NCBI GenBank assembly: GCA_036346255.1
Contig: CM070620.1
Span: forward strand, 11,644,671 to 11,708,670
Direction: 5' to 3'
Length of the DNA: 64,000 nucleotides
Source of the DNA: Ampelocalamus luodianensis
Taxonomy: Eukaryota > Streptophyta > Magnoliopsida > Poales > Poaceae
A model generated the notes under the pieces. That model was given only the letters and a program-made list of their open reading frames with translations, was not told where the DNA came from and did no database searches. How positions within the stretch are numbered: the first letter of the stretch is position 1; every line of letters starts with the position of its first letter. Below are positions 22,575-34,146 of the stretch, in pieces. A program made the translations under genes and the position numbers.

Positions 22575-24705
22575 TCTACTTCCTGGTGTAGTTACTCTCA
22601 CTTTTGATATACCACCTAAAAGAATTTGACATACTTTTTTATCACTTTGAGTATACTTATATAGTAATTATAAGATACTCCAATGTGAACGCACGAAAAA
22701 TTTGCACGAGAGTCCATAGTTTTAACACATTTTATAAACATCTTCATATTCGCACATAAAAAGAAGTATGTCTAAAAAATTGTACATACCACCCTTAAAA
22801 AGGTGTAAATACCACTCATATGGTCTTATATACTCGTATACTACACATACATAATCTTGGTTACCGAGAGTACAAAAAAGACTTCCTAACCTTAAATATA
22901 TATGTGTGCGCGCGCGCCCCGTTTCTGTCATTTTCTAATAATAGAAAAAGGCTATCAGCAAAAGAAAAGCAGGGAACAGACCTAACCTTAAATATTGCCA
23001 TGATACACTGGATTCCATTTTCCCCCGGAGATTTTAGACCAAGGAATTTGCTGCCAGGAAGTCAACTTTTTTGGCTTGTCTTCAGTCGTTTTTACAGGGG
23101 CTAAAAGTTGAATTTGTGGCAAGTACAGTGAATTTGAAACAAGTGGTGGGGAAAATCGAGCTACGTGCTGCTAGAGTTGTATTTGCACAATGCATGAATC
23201 CATTTTAACCGTCGGAATCCTTCGGATGTTCATTGCTCAGTAGTTCAGTAACAACAAACAAGCATGTCATTTTCTGAGCATAGGAGGATGCAATCAGGCG
23301 TGATAGGAAAAGCAGCAAGCAGACCTACCATAGCACATATACATGGATCGCTCGCTCACCACTTGTCTGGAGAAGGCTTATCTCATTCGCTGAAACGCAT
23401 GGCAGCCACTGAAGCCCTCCAAAAATCAAGGCCATAGGACAGGGCAGTGAGTTAGTTGGCTGTAGCCAACTAGCCATCAGAGTTCAGAAGTATGCATGCC
23501 ACTTTAGCTGCCTTTAAGACGTACACTTTTCGGCAAGCTACCATACTGTTGCAGCGCTGAAACCACGACGGCTCAGCTCATCGTACTCGTACTACTGCAA
23601 CTCCTCCTCCTCGTCTGGACTGCACTTCTTCGTCGGACTCACTGCAGTGACAGCTCACGCAGCTGCCACACAGTTCCCTGCACCCGGCCGTCCGTTTTGT
23701 CGTTGTCGTCCTCGCGCGCGCGCGAACGCATGGTGGATAAAGGCAGGGGACGCGAGGTGGTAGCTAGTGAGGCGCAATCGGAGCGCGACAGGCTTTGCAA
23801 ATGCAATGATAGGAACGTCACGTTGGTTTCAGGTGAGACCCTGAGAGGTAAGTCTTGTAATGTAACCAGCCACGTAAAGTGCCTGAGGTATGAGGAGAGT
23901 TAGGTATTCAGTGTCAGTTTACATCAAGAAACCAGTATGCCTAGCTAGCCAGCTAGCTAGCTAGCTATCTGTGGCAAATTAGCAGCAGGTGATCTCTTGG
24001 TGAGTTGCTGTGACATATTGGAGGTCTAGAAGATTTAAGTGTTATATATTTCATTCGTCACGAAAAGAAGATAAAGTGAAAGCCTAATTAAAATCAAACG
24101 TTGTTTCGCCTTGTAAACTGTAAAGTAAACTGCAGCCGCTGCCAGACAATCTAGAATGCACTTAACCAGAATACCATTGGTTACCTGAAAACGTAGCTGC
24201 GTGTCACAGATGCCTTTATGCTAAAAATAAGAGGCGTGCATGGAGTGCAATTCATCGGAGAAAGGGAATCCGGAGGAAAGCAATGATTGGTAAGTCCTAA
24301 TCCACATTAGTTAAATCGATCTGTAATCACTGTCGAGCAATTTAAATTCAGTCATCACTAATGACTCATCTGAACGCACTGAAACAGACAAAACTTGGTT
24401 TACCTGAAAAACTTGCATGCCTGGCAAATGCAGACATGCCTGGTAATACTTCTCTTTATACCAAATCAGTGCAGTCCTGTGAGTGCATTTGGGCATGAGA
24501 GAAGGAACGGAGGACAGTAATGATATGAATCGCCTAATTCACAGGCTATTTAATTTTAAAAATGTGGATAACTAGGAGTAACTTAGATATCAATTTAATT
24601 AATAAAAAATAGACACCCAAATTCGAGTTAAAGAAAACTTAAACTTGGGTGGTACACCCACACCTCCCACCAACTAAGATAGACCCAGTTCTTACAAGCT
24701 ATTTA
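21657..24705. other. Intergenic region, no gene recognised
   Basis: It contains an (AT)n microsatellite (22488-22572), a CTAGCTAG-rich stretch near 23940-23968 and a short CG-rich tract near 23708-23724. Open frames of 60-100 codons lack domains and look random. Confidence 0.5.
22488..22572. repeat. (AT)n microsatellite, about 42 units
   Basis: An uninterrupted AT dinucleotide run of about 85 bases, likely polymorphic and prone to sequencing-length error. Confidence 0.97.
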
Positions 24706-25801
24706 GGCCCTGTTTGTTTGGGGTTAGGACTTTAGGCTTAAAGCTAACTTTTTGGCTTAAGCGGCAGTCACTTTTAAGCCAAGTCAACATGTTTGGTAGT
24801 CAAGCTTTTTCTTGGGTTGATTTATTAGCTTCAATGATGAATGTCTAAAATACCATTTTACAAATGAGCTAAGAATAGTTTTTATATCATTGGTTTTGAA
24901 TTTTTCTTATACAAAAATACACACACTTTCCATGAACACACAACAATCAACAATAATTTACAGAATTTTGAGTACTAGTTTGAACTTGAATCCGTGACCA
25001 TTTCCATGAAGACAACAATTTGTTACCATTTCTATAAACACAACAATCAGTGATAATGACGGTTCAATTCAGGAAAAAAAAAGATAAAAAAAAGATAAAA
25101 TCCTCGTCTTCACATCGGTCGTTGTCATGGTGTCGCCGCTGCCGCCCTCGCCATCATCGGCGAGCATCCACTGCCACTGGGACGTCGTCACCCTCACCGT
25201 CGAGATCTATAGATGATCCGCCGCCACCTAGCCTCCCTTCTTCCAGATCTGACCAGAGGGGAGCAAATCCGTTGAGGGCTATGGAAGAGGCCGGCGGAGG
25301 GAGGGGCAGACGAGGCCGGTGGGAGAAAGGGTCAGAGGAGGTCGATGGTGGCGGAGATCGGAGGGAGTAGATCTACCCCCGACGGAGGAGGTTGGAGGCA
25401 ACGGGAGGAAGGGGCAGAGGAGGCCGATGGTAACAGAGGAAGGAGGTCAGCGCACTGCCCACATGTGGCAGCGAGAGGGAGGGGTGGAGGTCGGCGACAG
25501 CGGCCACACATGTCGCACGGGAGGGAGAGAGAGAGGAGGAGGAGGAGGAGGGGATAAATGAGGAGAGGTGGAGGGATTTTGGAGTTTACATAAGATGACA
25601 TTTGGTAGGTAATTTCGGAGACTTTCAGTGGCAAATTGATATTTCTATCTCGCAAAAGCCAAAAAAGTTCCCCTCAGCTGGCTTTTGGCTTATAGTTATA
25701 TGGGGGGCTTAGATTTTTCCAAAAACCCAGTAGAAAAACCACCCCTTTGGCTTTTGTTTATTTGCTTTTAAGCCGAAGAAAAAGACTAAATAAATATGGC
25801 C
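24706..25801. mobile_element. GGCC-ended transposon (PIF/Harbinger-like), TTA duplication
   Basis: The left end GGCCCTGTTTGTTTGGGG and the reverse complement of the right end, GGCCATATTTATTTAGTC, form an imperfect inverted repeat. A TTA lies on each side (24703-24705 and 25802-25804), the target type of PIF/Harbinger and Tourist elements. Inside is a GC-rich, GGA-rich block (about 25130-25560) with overlapping open frames but no transposase motif, so it is non-autonomous. The left arm (AATGTCTAAAATACCATTTT) and the GGA-rich block are shared in pattern with the elements at 56800-57797 and 57852-60612. Confidence 0.72.
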
Positions 25802-26155
25802 TTAAATTGATCTTTATTCATTGGAAAAGCACGACGCAATTACTTGCTTTATCAAATATATGAGTCACACGTTTTTATGAGGATATATTAGACCTGGTCA
25901 TAGGTCATGCAACACACTTATATGTCACAGTGTTGATAAAGTGATAATGATACATGTTGGAATTAATACGGGCTGGGCCCATTTTTAATTCTAATTAATT
26001 CCTGGAAAAACTCAAAAGCCCATGTGCACGTGCTAAAACTGTTTAGTCCCATATAGAGAGTTGAATGGGAGTTACACCACTTTAAAAGGTGGAACGTGGT
26101 AGCCCCCTTGTGGAATTGGAGAGAGCCAATACACGCGTGCGCTCGCTCGCCGAGC

Positions 26156-26180
26156 GGTGCGGTGCGGTGCGGTGCGGTGC
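26156..26180. repeat. (GGTGC)5 microsatellite
   Basis: Five exact GGTGC units followed by GTGTGC variants, inside the solo copia LTR. Confidence 0.95.
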
Positions 26181-26261
26181 GTGTGCGTGTGCACGCGTAC
26201 GCAGGCGTGTCGGGTGCGTGCGCGTTTTTCTTTATCTATTCGAAAATTGAAACGCACCGAC

Positions 26262-26455
26262 TCGCAGTAAATGGTATTAACGAATGGCTGACAGTAACGA
26301 TGCAGTTACTAGTGAATAACGGCTGCGGTTACTTTTGAGTAATAGCATGACTGTAGGTTACTAGTGACTAATGGCTGCGGTTACTATTGAGTAATGGCTG
26401 TAGGTTACTAGTGACTAATGGTTGCGGTTACTAGTGAGTAATGGCTACAGTTAAC
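26262..26455. repeat. Degenerate tandem repeat in the copia LTR
   Basis: Units of about 25-40 bases built on AATGGCTG(C/T)GGTTACTAGTGA are repeated five or six times with length changes. A promoter-proximal LTR repeat of this type is common in copia elements. Confidence 0.7.
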
Positions 26456-27060
26456 ACCATTCTGGCCTCTTCGTTTTTGCTATTTAGAAGAACAGAGCAC
26501 TGGTTCTCAGACTGATCTCCATACGAAAGATTCTCTACAATAGACAAACTCCACAGTTTTGTTGCTGTCTCTGGCGATCTCCATCTCGGCGAGACGCGTG
26601 TACGGCTGCACCGGGAGACCAGGCCTCCGGAACCCTCGTCCTTGAAGGCTTGCACGAGCGAGGACGAATAAGGTTTTTGGGGAGCATTCGCGCGACTGCT
26701 CACTTCATCTAATTTTCTGCTACGACTACATCTGTGCGACTACTACCACGACATCCACGAAGGTCTCTGCTACATCCACTACGCCATGACTAACGACGAC
26801 TTCACCAAGACTCCTGCTTCTACTTCTGCTGCTCCTTCCGTTGGTTCTGGGTACGTTTATCTTGCACTTGTTGTTTTATTATCTGTTGTTTACTTGAATA
26901 CTGAGATAGATATGCTAGTTTCTGTCCTTTTAGAAATTCGTATATCTATAGTGTTCTTGTATACCTGTTTTGTAAAAATGGCAATAGTATTCTCCATGAT
27001 TTATCTAGTACATTTCTGGATTAATGTAATTAGAAAAATACTCATATATTCAACAATACA

Positions 27061-28533
27061 TACATACACATCTGACATCTGTTGTTGTATGGCGTATATT
27101 CCCCATCATCATATCCGGTTTACCGACAAGAACATTTGGGCACATTCAACGGTACCCCCCACAAAAAAGTTCAGACGAATGACAAGGGACACTGTCACAC
27201 ACTAAACTACTAAAGGGACTTGTCGCAGAGGAACGGTAGGTCAGAATCCCTCGAACTATGCAAGTGTCTACCCGAGCAGGACCAGCAAGAAAAAAGGGGG
27301 AAAAAGAGCGAGGGGCTCGATCGGTCGGTCAGTGAGCAAGCTGCTCCGCACAGACATAGCACCGACTGTTGAGTGTCTCCTGGTATGGTACTATCCCGTA
27401 ACAGTCCAGATAGAGTCGAGACACGAGCTGGGTACCTGTACGCGCACGCGGCGTACACTGCATGATTCGGTGATAAGATGACCAGAACCTGAAATAGCCT
27501 GCCCAACGTTTACGTGTCGGGCCCGCCCCGGTCGGCGGCTTTAACCTTGCTGCATGCCGTTGTCACAGCCGCGGAAAGATGATCAGCAGAATCGCGGCTC
27601 TGTGCGCTGTCCGCAACTGCCCCTAGAGTAGGGGTGGATGCACGACCGGTCGTGGGCATTGGGTGGTCGACGGCGATGTCCTCGTCGGAACGGTCACGAT
27701 CGACGGGGCCGGCCGCGCGCGCGAGTGAGTGGATCGTGACAGTGCGGATGGCGACCGGCCACGCGTGCGAGCGATAAGCCAACCACAGCACGGGGCGCGC
27801 GCGGGAGAGAGGGAGACGTACGTACGCGATGATATTCCCCTCCACTTATACGCGCGCGCTGCTGCAAAAAAGGGGGAGAAAATCCTAAATTCCCCGTCCC
27901 GACCGGGAGATCGCGGGGGATTCGGGTGCGTCGACGTGGGCCGCCGGTACTTGCTAGGTGTTGGCGTCTTACTGTGTTTGGCGTTTTAGCGTGGAAAGAA
28001 CGATCGGAGCGTGTGCCTCTTTTGGCCTAACGGCATGTCGCAAAAGGCAGGCGTTTTGCAGCCTTAGTTGATGTTTTATCATCGGCAATATTGCGGGATG
28101 CATATATGCATGTGATGATTAGTTAGTAACGTACGTACGTTGCATTGGATGGTCGTTCTTAGAAATAGCTACATATTTGGGTTTTAAATGCGCTAAAGGT
28201 GGTGACGGATTGGAGTGCTCGCGTGATGATCTTTGCTTGATGTATACTCCGTCAATCGATGCATGCCCTTTAGGATTCCAAATGGTCACTACTTTCGTTT
28301 GTCCTTTGCCAATGTGATGCGATCGGATGTTTGGATCGAAACGTGCAATTCGTCAGAGTCGCCCGGCAAAAGCATATGTAGTTCGATCCTAGTGGCGAAA
28401 GCGTAGCTACCTTTTTTATGTGGGGGTAAAAAGAGGAAGCACAAAAAACACACTAATTACATGTTGCAGATTTGCAACGTGGGAAGTTAAGAATTTTTTT
28501 AGGATGAGAAATAACATCGTAGGTCATGCATTT
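27061..28533. other. Intergenic region, no gene recognised
   Basis: A CpG-rich stretch (about 27480-27980) gives short frames in both directions. Followed by AT-rich DNA with an ACGTACGTACGT run near 28127. No conserved domain was seen. Confidence 0.45.
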
Positions 28534-29973
28534 TGTTAGTGATATGTCCTATAGTCAGTCATAGAGATGTTTATGAATTTTTAAATAATATATTATTTCG
28601 TCACTCGAATGAAATATCATTTATATTGATTGGCAAATATACGACTTGTTCGTGAAACTCTCTATTTTTGTTTATAATGCCATTCTCAACATCCCTAATC
28701 TTATATCATTATGTGGATCACTTATGATTTATGGATCAACAATGTATTGATTGATGATCACATTTTACGGATCATGAATATAAGATATTAAATCAATAAT
28801 ATGTACATATGTTGGAAAACATAGTGTTGGATTGACCCGCCTTGAAACACTGTGAAAATTGTTATATTCTTAAGTATCACCAGTTGGTCTCATACATAAG
28901 TGTATGTGGGATTTTTAGACTTAGGGTCGTCATGGTTTCCTACATGTGTAATAGTTTACTCAGGGGTTGTCAAACTTTACTCTGTAAATGAGTAGTCATC
29001 AAGGTAGCTTTCGGGTTTACTATAAAATATGTGGATGAATGTGAGTGATCAAGATGGAATTTGTCCATCCTCTTTAACGGGGGAGATATCTCTGGACCTC
29101 TCGATGTGGTTGGATTAAGTAAGTGCATGATCATACCGAATACGATTGAGGAATCAACTACAACTAAGTAATCCAATACAAGATCGAATTAATGATCGAG
29201 CTATATATCATAGGATGACACGTATCTCGCCTTGAGTTCAATCTGGTATCGTGAGGCAAATGGATCAACACATTAGCTAGCTTTTATAAATATTCGTCCG
29301 ATATGATCTTTATGTGTCTTCGGGGGTCGTTATGTTATGCTAGGAACCGCTACCAACTTATAGATCGGAAAGAAGTTTTCGGGTCACGGCTGATTACATA
29401 TGAACCTACATGGTCATACACTTAATGAGTTGAAACAAATTAGTTCAAATTAGATCCGTTAGAGGATTAAATCGAATTATAATTCGTGCATGGTTAAGAG
29501 TCCTAACGAGTTTCTAACATAAGGATCCGTTAGGGGTTCTTAATAGGGAAGGCGTGGGGACTTTTGGGATGATGTTGCACCACCCGCCGAAACCCTAGCC
29601 ACCTCCTCCTTGAAGCCCTTAACGTGCATGTTGGTGCTAGCACACCGGTGCACGACGTTTCACCCCTGGACTTGTGGATACCGTAGTAACGCTGCTGCGA
29701 TCACTGTTGCGCTGATCGAAGACGATCCGCGACGCACGTAAGGAACGCGAGGGGCTGCTGGAGGAGACGATTGGTGGTCAAAGACATTGGACAATCGACT
29801 ACTTCCACTACATCGCCGTGCGCGACGTTGAACCGGACTGCTTCAACTCTTTTTTCACTGCACTACTGCGTGTTTAGTGGTAACCATTTATAATCTCTTA
29901 CTTGCATAACTTCCTAATTTACGCAGTATAAATGTTTAATTGTGTGCTAGTATAGCTTACCCGTATCCCAACA
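28534..29973 (+). mobile_element. Copia solo LTR (Angela/BARE-like ends), 1.44 kb
   Basis: The start TGTTAGTGATATGTCCTATAG and the end CGTATCCCAACA match the LTR at 57207 (TGTTGGTGATATACCC...CGTATCCCTTCA). Both share a GTTGGTGCTAGCA segment and the GACTTGTGGATACCGTAG region. No polypurine tract, primer site or pol flanks it. The duplication is imperfect: CATTT on the left and CATGC on the right. A CATGC also lies 4 bases further left (28525-28529), so a small insertion may have displaced it. Confidence 0.75.
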
Positions 29974-31515
29974 CATGCCCCATATAGTTTTCAATTTACA
30001 CCTCTTTACGACCTTTTTGGGCAGCCAAGCTAGTCCCAGGACTTCAACCTCTGGGTGAGTGGGAGGTTAAACAACCTACCCACCACGACCACTAGGTCAT
30101 TTGGTTTGTTCCTGATTTTTCTCTTTTTTTTAAAACGACTGTTCTAAAGTAATGTTTATCAAATTTACAACTAGAGGTTCATGATTTGAATTCCAAAGCA
30201 AACCTTTCCATATGGGAGAGAAGACCACATAGCATTACTGACAAAGGACGTGGTGGCTCAGGCAACTATGCAATGCAAGCGACAGAATACTAGTACCCGT
30301 GAGCCCGACTGGCTTGACCTTGCCGGAAACTAATTTAGGCTCGGGCTTGGGCAAGAGGTTCACAGTTCACAAACCTGATTACCCAGTCAGCCCGGGCCAG
30401 AAACATGCCCCAGAACATTTTACATTGTAGCTCCATATATATAGCTCCAGTTGTGTACAACGGATTATGGAATAGTGTGGATTAATTTAGTTAAGTAGCA
30501 CATGCAACTGTTGCTACGTTGGCTCGCTAACGAGGAATTTTCTTTCTTGGCCTCTGCTTTCTTTGCAACCAGATGCCTAGAGAAGTGGACACCGCAGGTC
30601 CACGAGAAGACGGGAGCAAGATTTGACAACGCACGACGATTAAAATTCAGAACAGGAAGGACACAACATCAAGCTGACGCGCGCGCGCGCGCGCATGCTC
30701 CGATGGCAACCTGGTATCGCATCCGCCAGTGGAAGAGACCGCGATGAGCTGTAAAACACGTACGCACCACTGTGAAGAACCTGGACGTCAATTTCCTGCA
30801 CCGTTTGACTGTTCTATTGAGAAGGCCAAGCACAGGGCGAACACCGGCCGGCCAGGCCAATCGCTGGTGGCTGGAGCACCGCGAAAATGACAAATGCATG
30901 CGAGATAAGATCAGGTGGTAACTGGTGGCGCTGGCGCATCGGCAGCCACTGCCGCCAGTCCACGGCTGTCGACGCAACCTCCGACACCGAGCGGCCGAGC
31001 AGCGACGCTCACGCTCCCGTCCACTGAGTGTAACTCATGGATGGCAGTAAATATGCTCTCCACATCTCGAAGACACTAATTACGCACATGCATTTTGGAA
31101 GCCTCTGCCCATGCAACATCTGGTTTTGTTCCCCTTGCACTTTGATCGTCTCTGATATATATACCCTCGTGCACCATCTGAGTGTGATCCAGATGTCCAA
31201 TGCATAAGGGCACCATTGCAGGTAATAATTCCTAAATCAGTATCAGGTACTTACATAATTGTTATCCAAAAGAAAGGTACTTAAATAATTGCAGGAATAT
31301 TGAGTGTGGTTAACTGTAGAGACAACATATTGAGATCGGAGGGATAACATGGAGAATTGAGGATGATCTTATTCCCAGTAGGAGAATGACTTTGGAACCA
31401 TTTTTGTTCACGACCCAGTTAGCTGGTAGCTTGGCTCATGTTGCGTCACTACAGGCGTCTGAGTTCACACCGGCGACACATTTAGGAGCAAGCAACCAAG
31501 AGTCTCAGCCTTGGC
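29974..31515. other. Intergenic region with (GC)n tract
   Basis: No gene is recognised. A GC alternating run lies at 30678-30694. Overlapping open frames at 30502-30977 have no recognisable domain. Confidence 0.5.
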
Positions 31516-31640
31516 TAGCCCTGGCCATTGGGCGGGCTTGTTCAGTCCGGCCCTCGGGCCGGGCAGCCCAGCACAGTCCGAAGCATGACGACACGAAAGG
31601 GGAGGGCCGGGCCAGCACGGCATCGAAGACAGGGTCGTGC

Positions 31641-31732
31641 TAGGCCTGCCGATCAGACACGATGGGCGGCACAACACAACACGTACTAGGCCTGCCGATT
31701 AGGCACGATGGACGGCACAACATGACACGTCT
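31641..31732. repeat. 46-bp subterminal tandem repeat of the hAT element
   Basis: Two copies of a unit beginning TAGGCCTGCCGAT at 31641 and 31687 (period 46), a few mismatches apart. Subterminal arrays are where hAT transposase usually binds. Confidence 0.8.
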
Positions 31733-32205
31733 ATCTGTGTTGTGTTTGGGTTGGCATAGCACGAAACAGACACGTTCGGCCCAAAGATGACACAGCCCAC
31801 GTCGGGGGCATAGGGCACGCAACACAAGGGAGGCTGCCGTCACCACCGCTGTTGTCGTTGGCTCATCGCCACCCATGCCAGTGCCGACGTGGTCCTCGCA
31901 GAGAGAGAAAGCGAAGGCAATAAAGAGTACATGAGTCAGTGCGATCATGGCGTCACATGTCGCGTTGATGCCGTGGGAAACCGAGGCCACTGCACGGGCG
32001 CTGTCCCATGCCGCAACGAGGCCACCACAGCTACCAACGCTACGTGCGCGGCGACCACGCCACTGACACGTCAGTAGGAGAACAGCTAAGCTTCAAAATA
32101 GTATAACTCTACCGACGTAAACTATCAAGTTTGAAAGAGAACTTACTAAAAGTTACGTTTTCTTTTGCTTTAACCTCATATATATGCACTTCATCTCACT
32201 AAAGG

Positions 32206-32770
32206 GCAGGCTATCTTAGTATTGTTGCATATTACTTGGATGACGATTACAACTTCAACAAGCGAGTCATAGGGTTTATGCCAATCGATGAGGCACACAC
32301 CGAAGAGGCCATCGCACAACGCGTGACAAACGTCATTCAGGATTTTAAAATAGAGAATGAAAGTATTGCCATCAGTCTTGACAATGTCTCAGCTAACACG
32401 ACAACCATGGAGGTTCTCACACCACATCTGTAGTCCTACACTGGCGATTTCGTCCTCTACCAGAGATCCATATGCCACATCCTTAATCTCATCATGCACG
32501 CAAGTTTGAATGTAATGAAATCTAGTTTAGACAACATACACAATACTATCCAACTCATTACATCTCTGGGCCCAAGATACGTTCAGTTCGCGGACTACTG
32601 TAGGGCCAATAATAAGAGGTTAAGAAGATCCAACTTATACATGAAGGTGAGGTGGAACTCCACATATACTATGTTGGAGCGATGCATGAAGTATGAGTAC
32701 ATCGTCACTCTCATCGTCAATACTAATTATGGTAAAAAGTTGATTACTGAAGGGATTGTGCCGATGGTAT
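32206..32770 (+). pseudogene. hAT (RICESLEEPER-like) transposase fragment
   Basis: From about 32206: YYLDDDYNFNKRVIGFMPID, a variable stretch, SIAISLDNVSANTTTMEVL, a TAG at 32431, then RSICHILNLIMHASLNVMK, an Ile-rich helix, and MKVRWNSTYTMLERCMKYE. These match in order the RNase H-like core of plant hAT transposases related to RICESLEEPER (VTLDNASAN, CxxHxxNL and RWNSTYxML). The N-terminal BED zinc finger and the C-terminal dimerisation region are missing. The in-frame stop and the truncation make it inactive. The protein would cut and move hAT elements in the nucleus. Confidence 0.85.
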
Positions 32771-33237
32771 AGTATCGATCTTACGAATGAATGCTGAAAA
32801 CTCTCTTTGAGTTAAACCATATAGAAAAAGACACAGGGGTTTTATACAGGTTCGTGTCTTCTTCTGAGAGAATAATAACCTTACTCCTGTGTTGCTGTAT
32901 TGACTATACTTTACAACAAGGAAGAAATCACTAGAACTAGGGCTTATTGACTTCTGTCTGTTGATCTTGTCTCTGTTGTTGCTGTTTTTGTCCTCCTTCT
33001 TATCTAGCGTGTGAAGAGGTGACAGTTGTCCCGTATCAAGAGACGTCTTACCGTTAATACGCACATTCTGTGACGGTTATTGCCAGAGACTAATCCTCCT
33101 ACGCTGCCTTGCAGTTATGCTGGAGACAGAATCTTAATATGTGTTGTTATCCTAGAGAATAACAGCTCATATTAACTATTATACGTATCAAACACAACGT
33201 ATAAATATCTCTATTCGATCGGGCACACATATCTGTA

Positions 33238-33675
33238 CACTACCATAAAAAAAGGTCTTCATAGACGGTTCAAAAACGTCACCACAGACGGTTTCGTGAG
33301 CCGTCTGAGTTTATGGGTCAGTAATGACATGAGGTCATCACAGACGGTTTTTGAACCGTCTGTGATAATTATAGAGTTAGACATTTTAAGTCATGGTAAA
33401 ATCACAGAGTTGGACATTTCAAGCCACAGAGTTAGGTAAAATCGGGAGATACTTATAACAGACTCTCTGATTTCAAGTTATGGTAAAATAAAACTTCACA
33501 GACGGTTTTCAACACGAACCGTCTGTGATATTACTTCTTCAACAAACATTTTTTTAGCGCAACTAGTAACACAGATGGTCGCTAAACTAAAACCGTCTGT
33601 GATTGTATTTAATACATATGATTTTTATTAACCGTCTATGATGAGGCGTCCAGTATTAACCTTTTTATGGTAGTG
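33238..33675. mobile_element. CACTA MITE, 438 bp, GTA duplication
   Basis: It begins CACTACCATAAAAAAAGGT and ends CTTTTTATGGTAGTG, a near-perfect inverted repeat. It is flanked by GTA on both sides (33235-33237 and 33676-33678), the 3-bp duplication of CACTA elements. The inside has repeats of CACAGACGGTT and its complement AACCGTCTGTG, including a perfect hairpin at about 33338-33364. No transposase is encoded. Confidence 0.93.
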
Positions 33676-34146
33676 GTAGGCTTTGTTGACTATAGGGTGG
33701 TCGTAGTAAAGCTTACGACAATGAAGTGATCGTAGTAATGCTTATGATCATAAGGTGGTCGTAGAAAATCTTATGACCACTAGGTAGTCGTACAAGTACT
33801 TACAACTACATAGGGTGGTCATAAGATGGTTTGCGACCATTCGGCTAAGTTTCTCTATTATTAATGATAGGTCTTACGACTACTCAGATAAGCTTCTCTG
33901 AAGCGGTTCCCGAAGGGGTATGACTATTGAGTTCCTACGATCTTTAACTCGGGCCCACAGTTATAAATATCTACCAAGGGTGTGACTTAGGGTTTTTACT
34001 TTTTCTATTTGTTTCAATTGTTCTCGAGCTCTCGTTCTCTCCGCCGCCAACCAGGTCTTTAATCCTTCCCCCAAATTCTTCCAAATCCAAATTAAACTCA
34101 CTCAGAAGAAATAGCCAGGACCATTTCTAAGTAGGAGAAATCTGAT

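Larger units (their letters stand above)
25955..27055 (+). mobile_element. Solo LTR of the copia family, 1101 bp
   Basis: It begins TGTTGGAATTAATACGGGC, the same as the copia 3' LTR at 1-184, and ends ATTCAACA. A perfect 5-bp duplication ATACA flanks it (25950-25954 and 27056-27060). It contains a GGTGC microsatellite and a degenerate tandem repeat (26262-26455). A short open frame starting MTNDDFTKTPASTSAAPSVG (26786) resembles the gag start of some copia families, and it ends in a possible splice donor (GGTACGTTT). No primer site or pol follows. Confidence 0.87.

Noticed and set aside
24706..25801. Considered as a hAT element because of the GC-rich ends
   Set aside because: The flanks share only TTA, not 8 bases, and the GGCC ends fit PIF/Harbinger-like elements better.
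30669..30977. Open frames around the (GC)n tract
   Set aside because: Arg/Ala-rich text produced by GC runs; no homology recognised.
33676..33900. Repeated GGTCGTAG words considered as a CRISPR-like array
   Set aside because: No fixed repeat length or spacing and the setting is a plant genome; more likely retroelement LTR or leader sequence.
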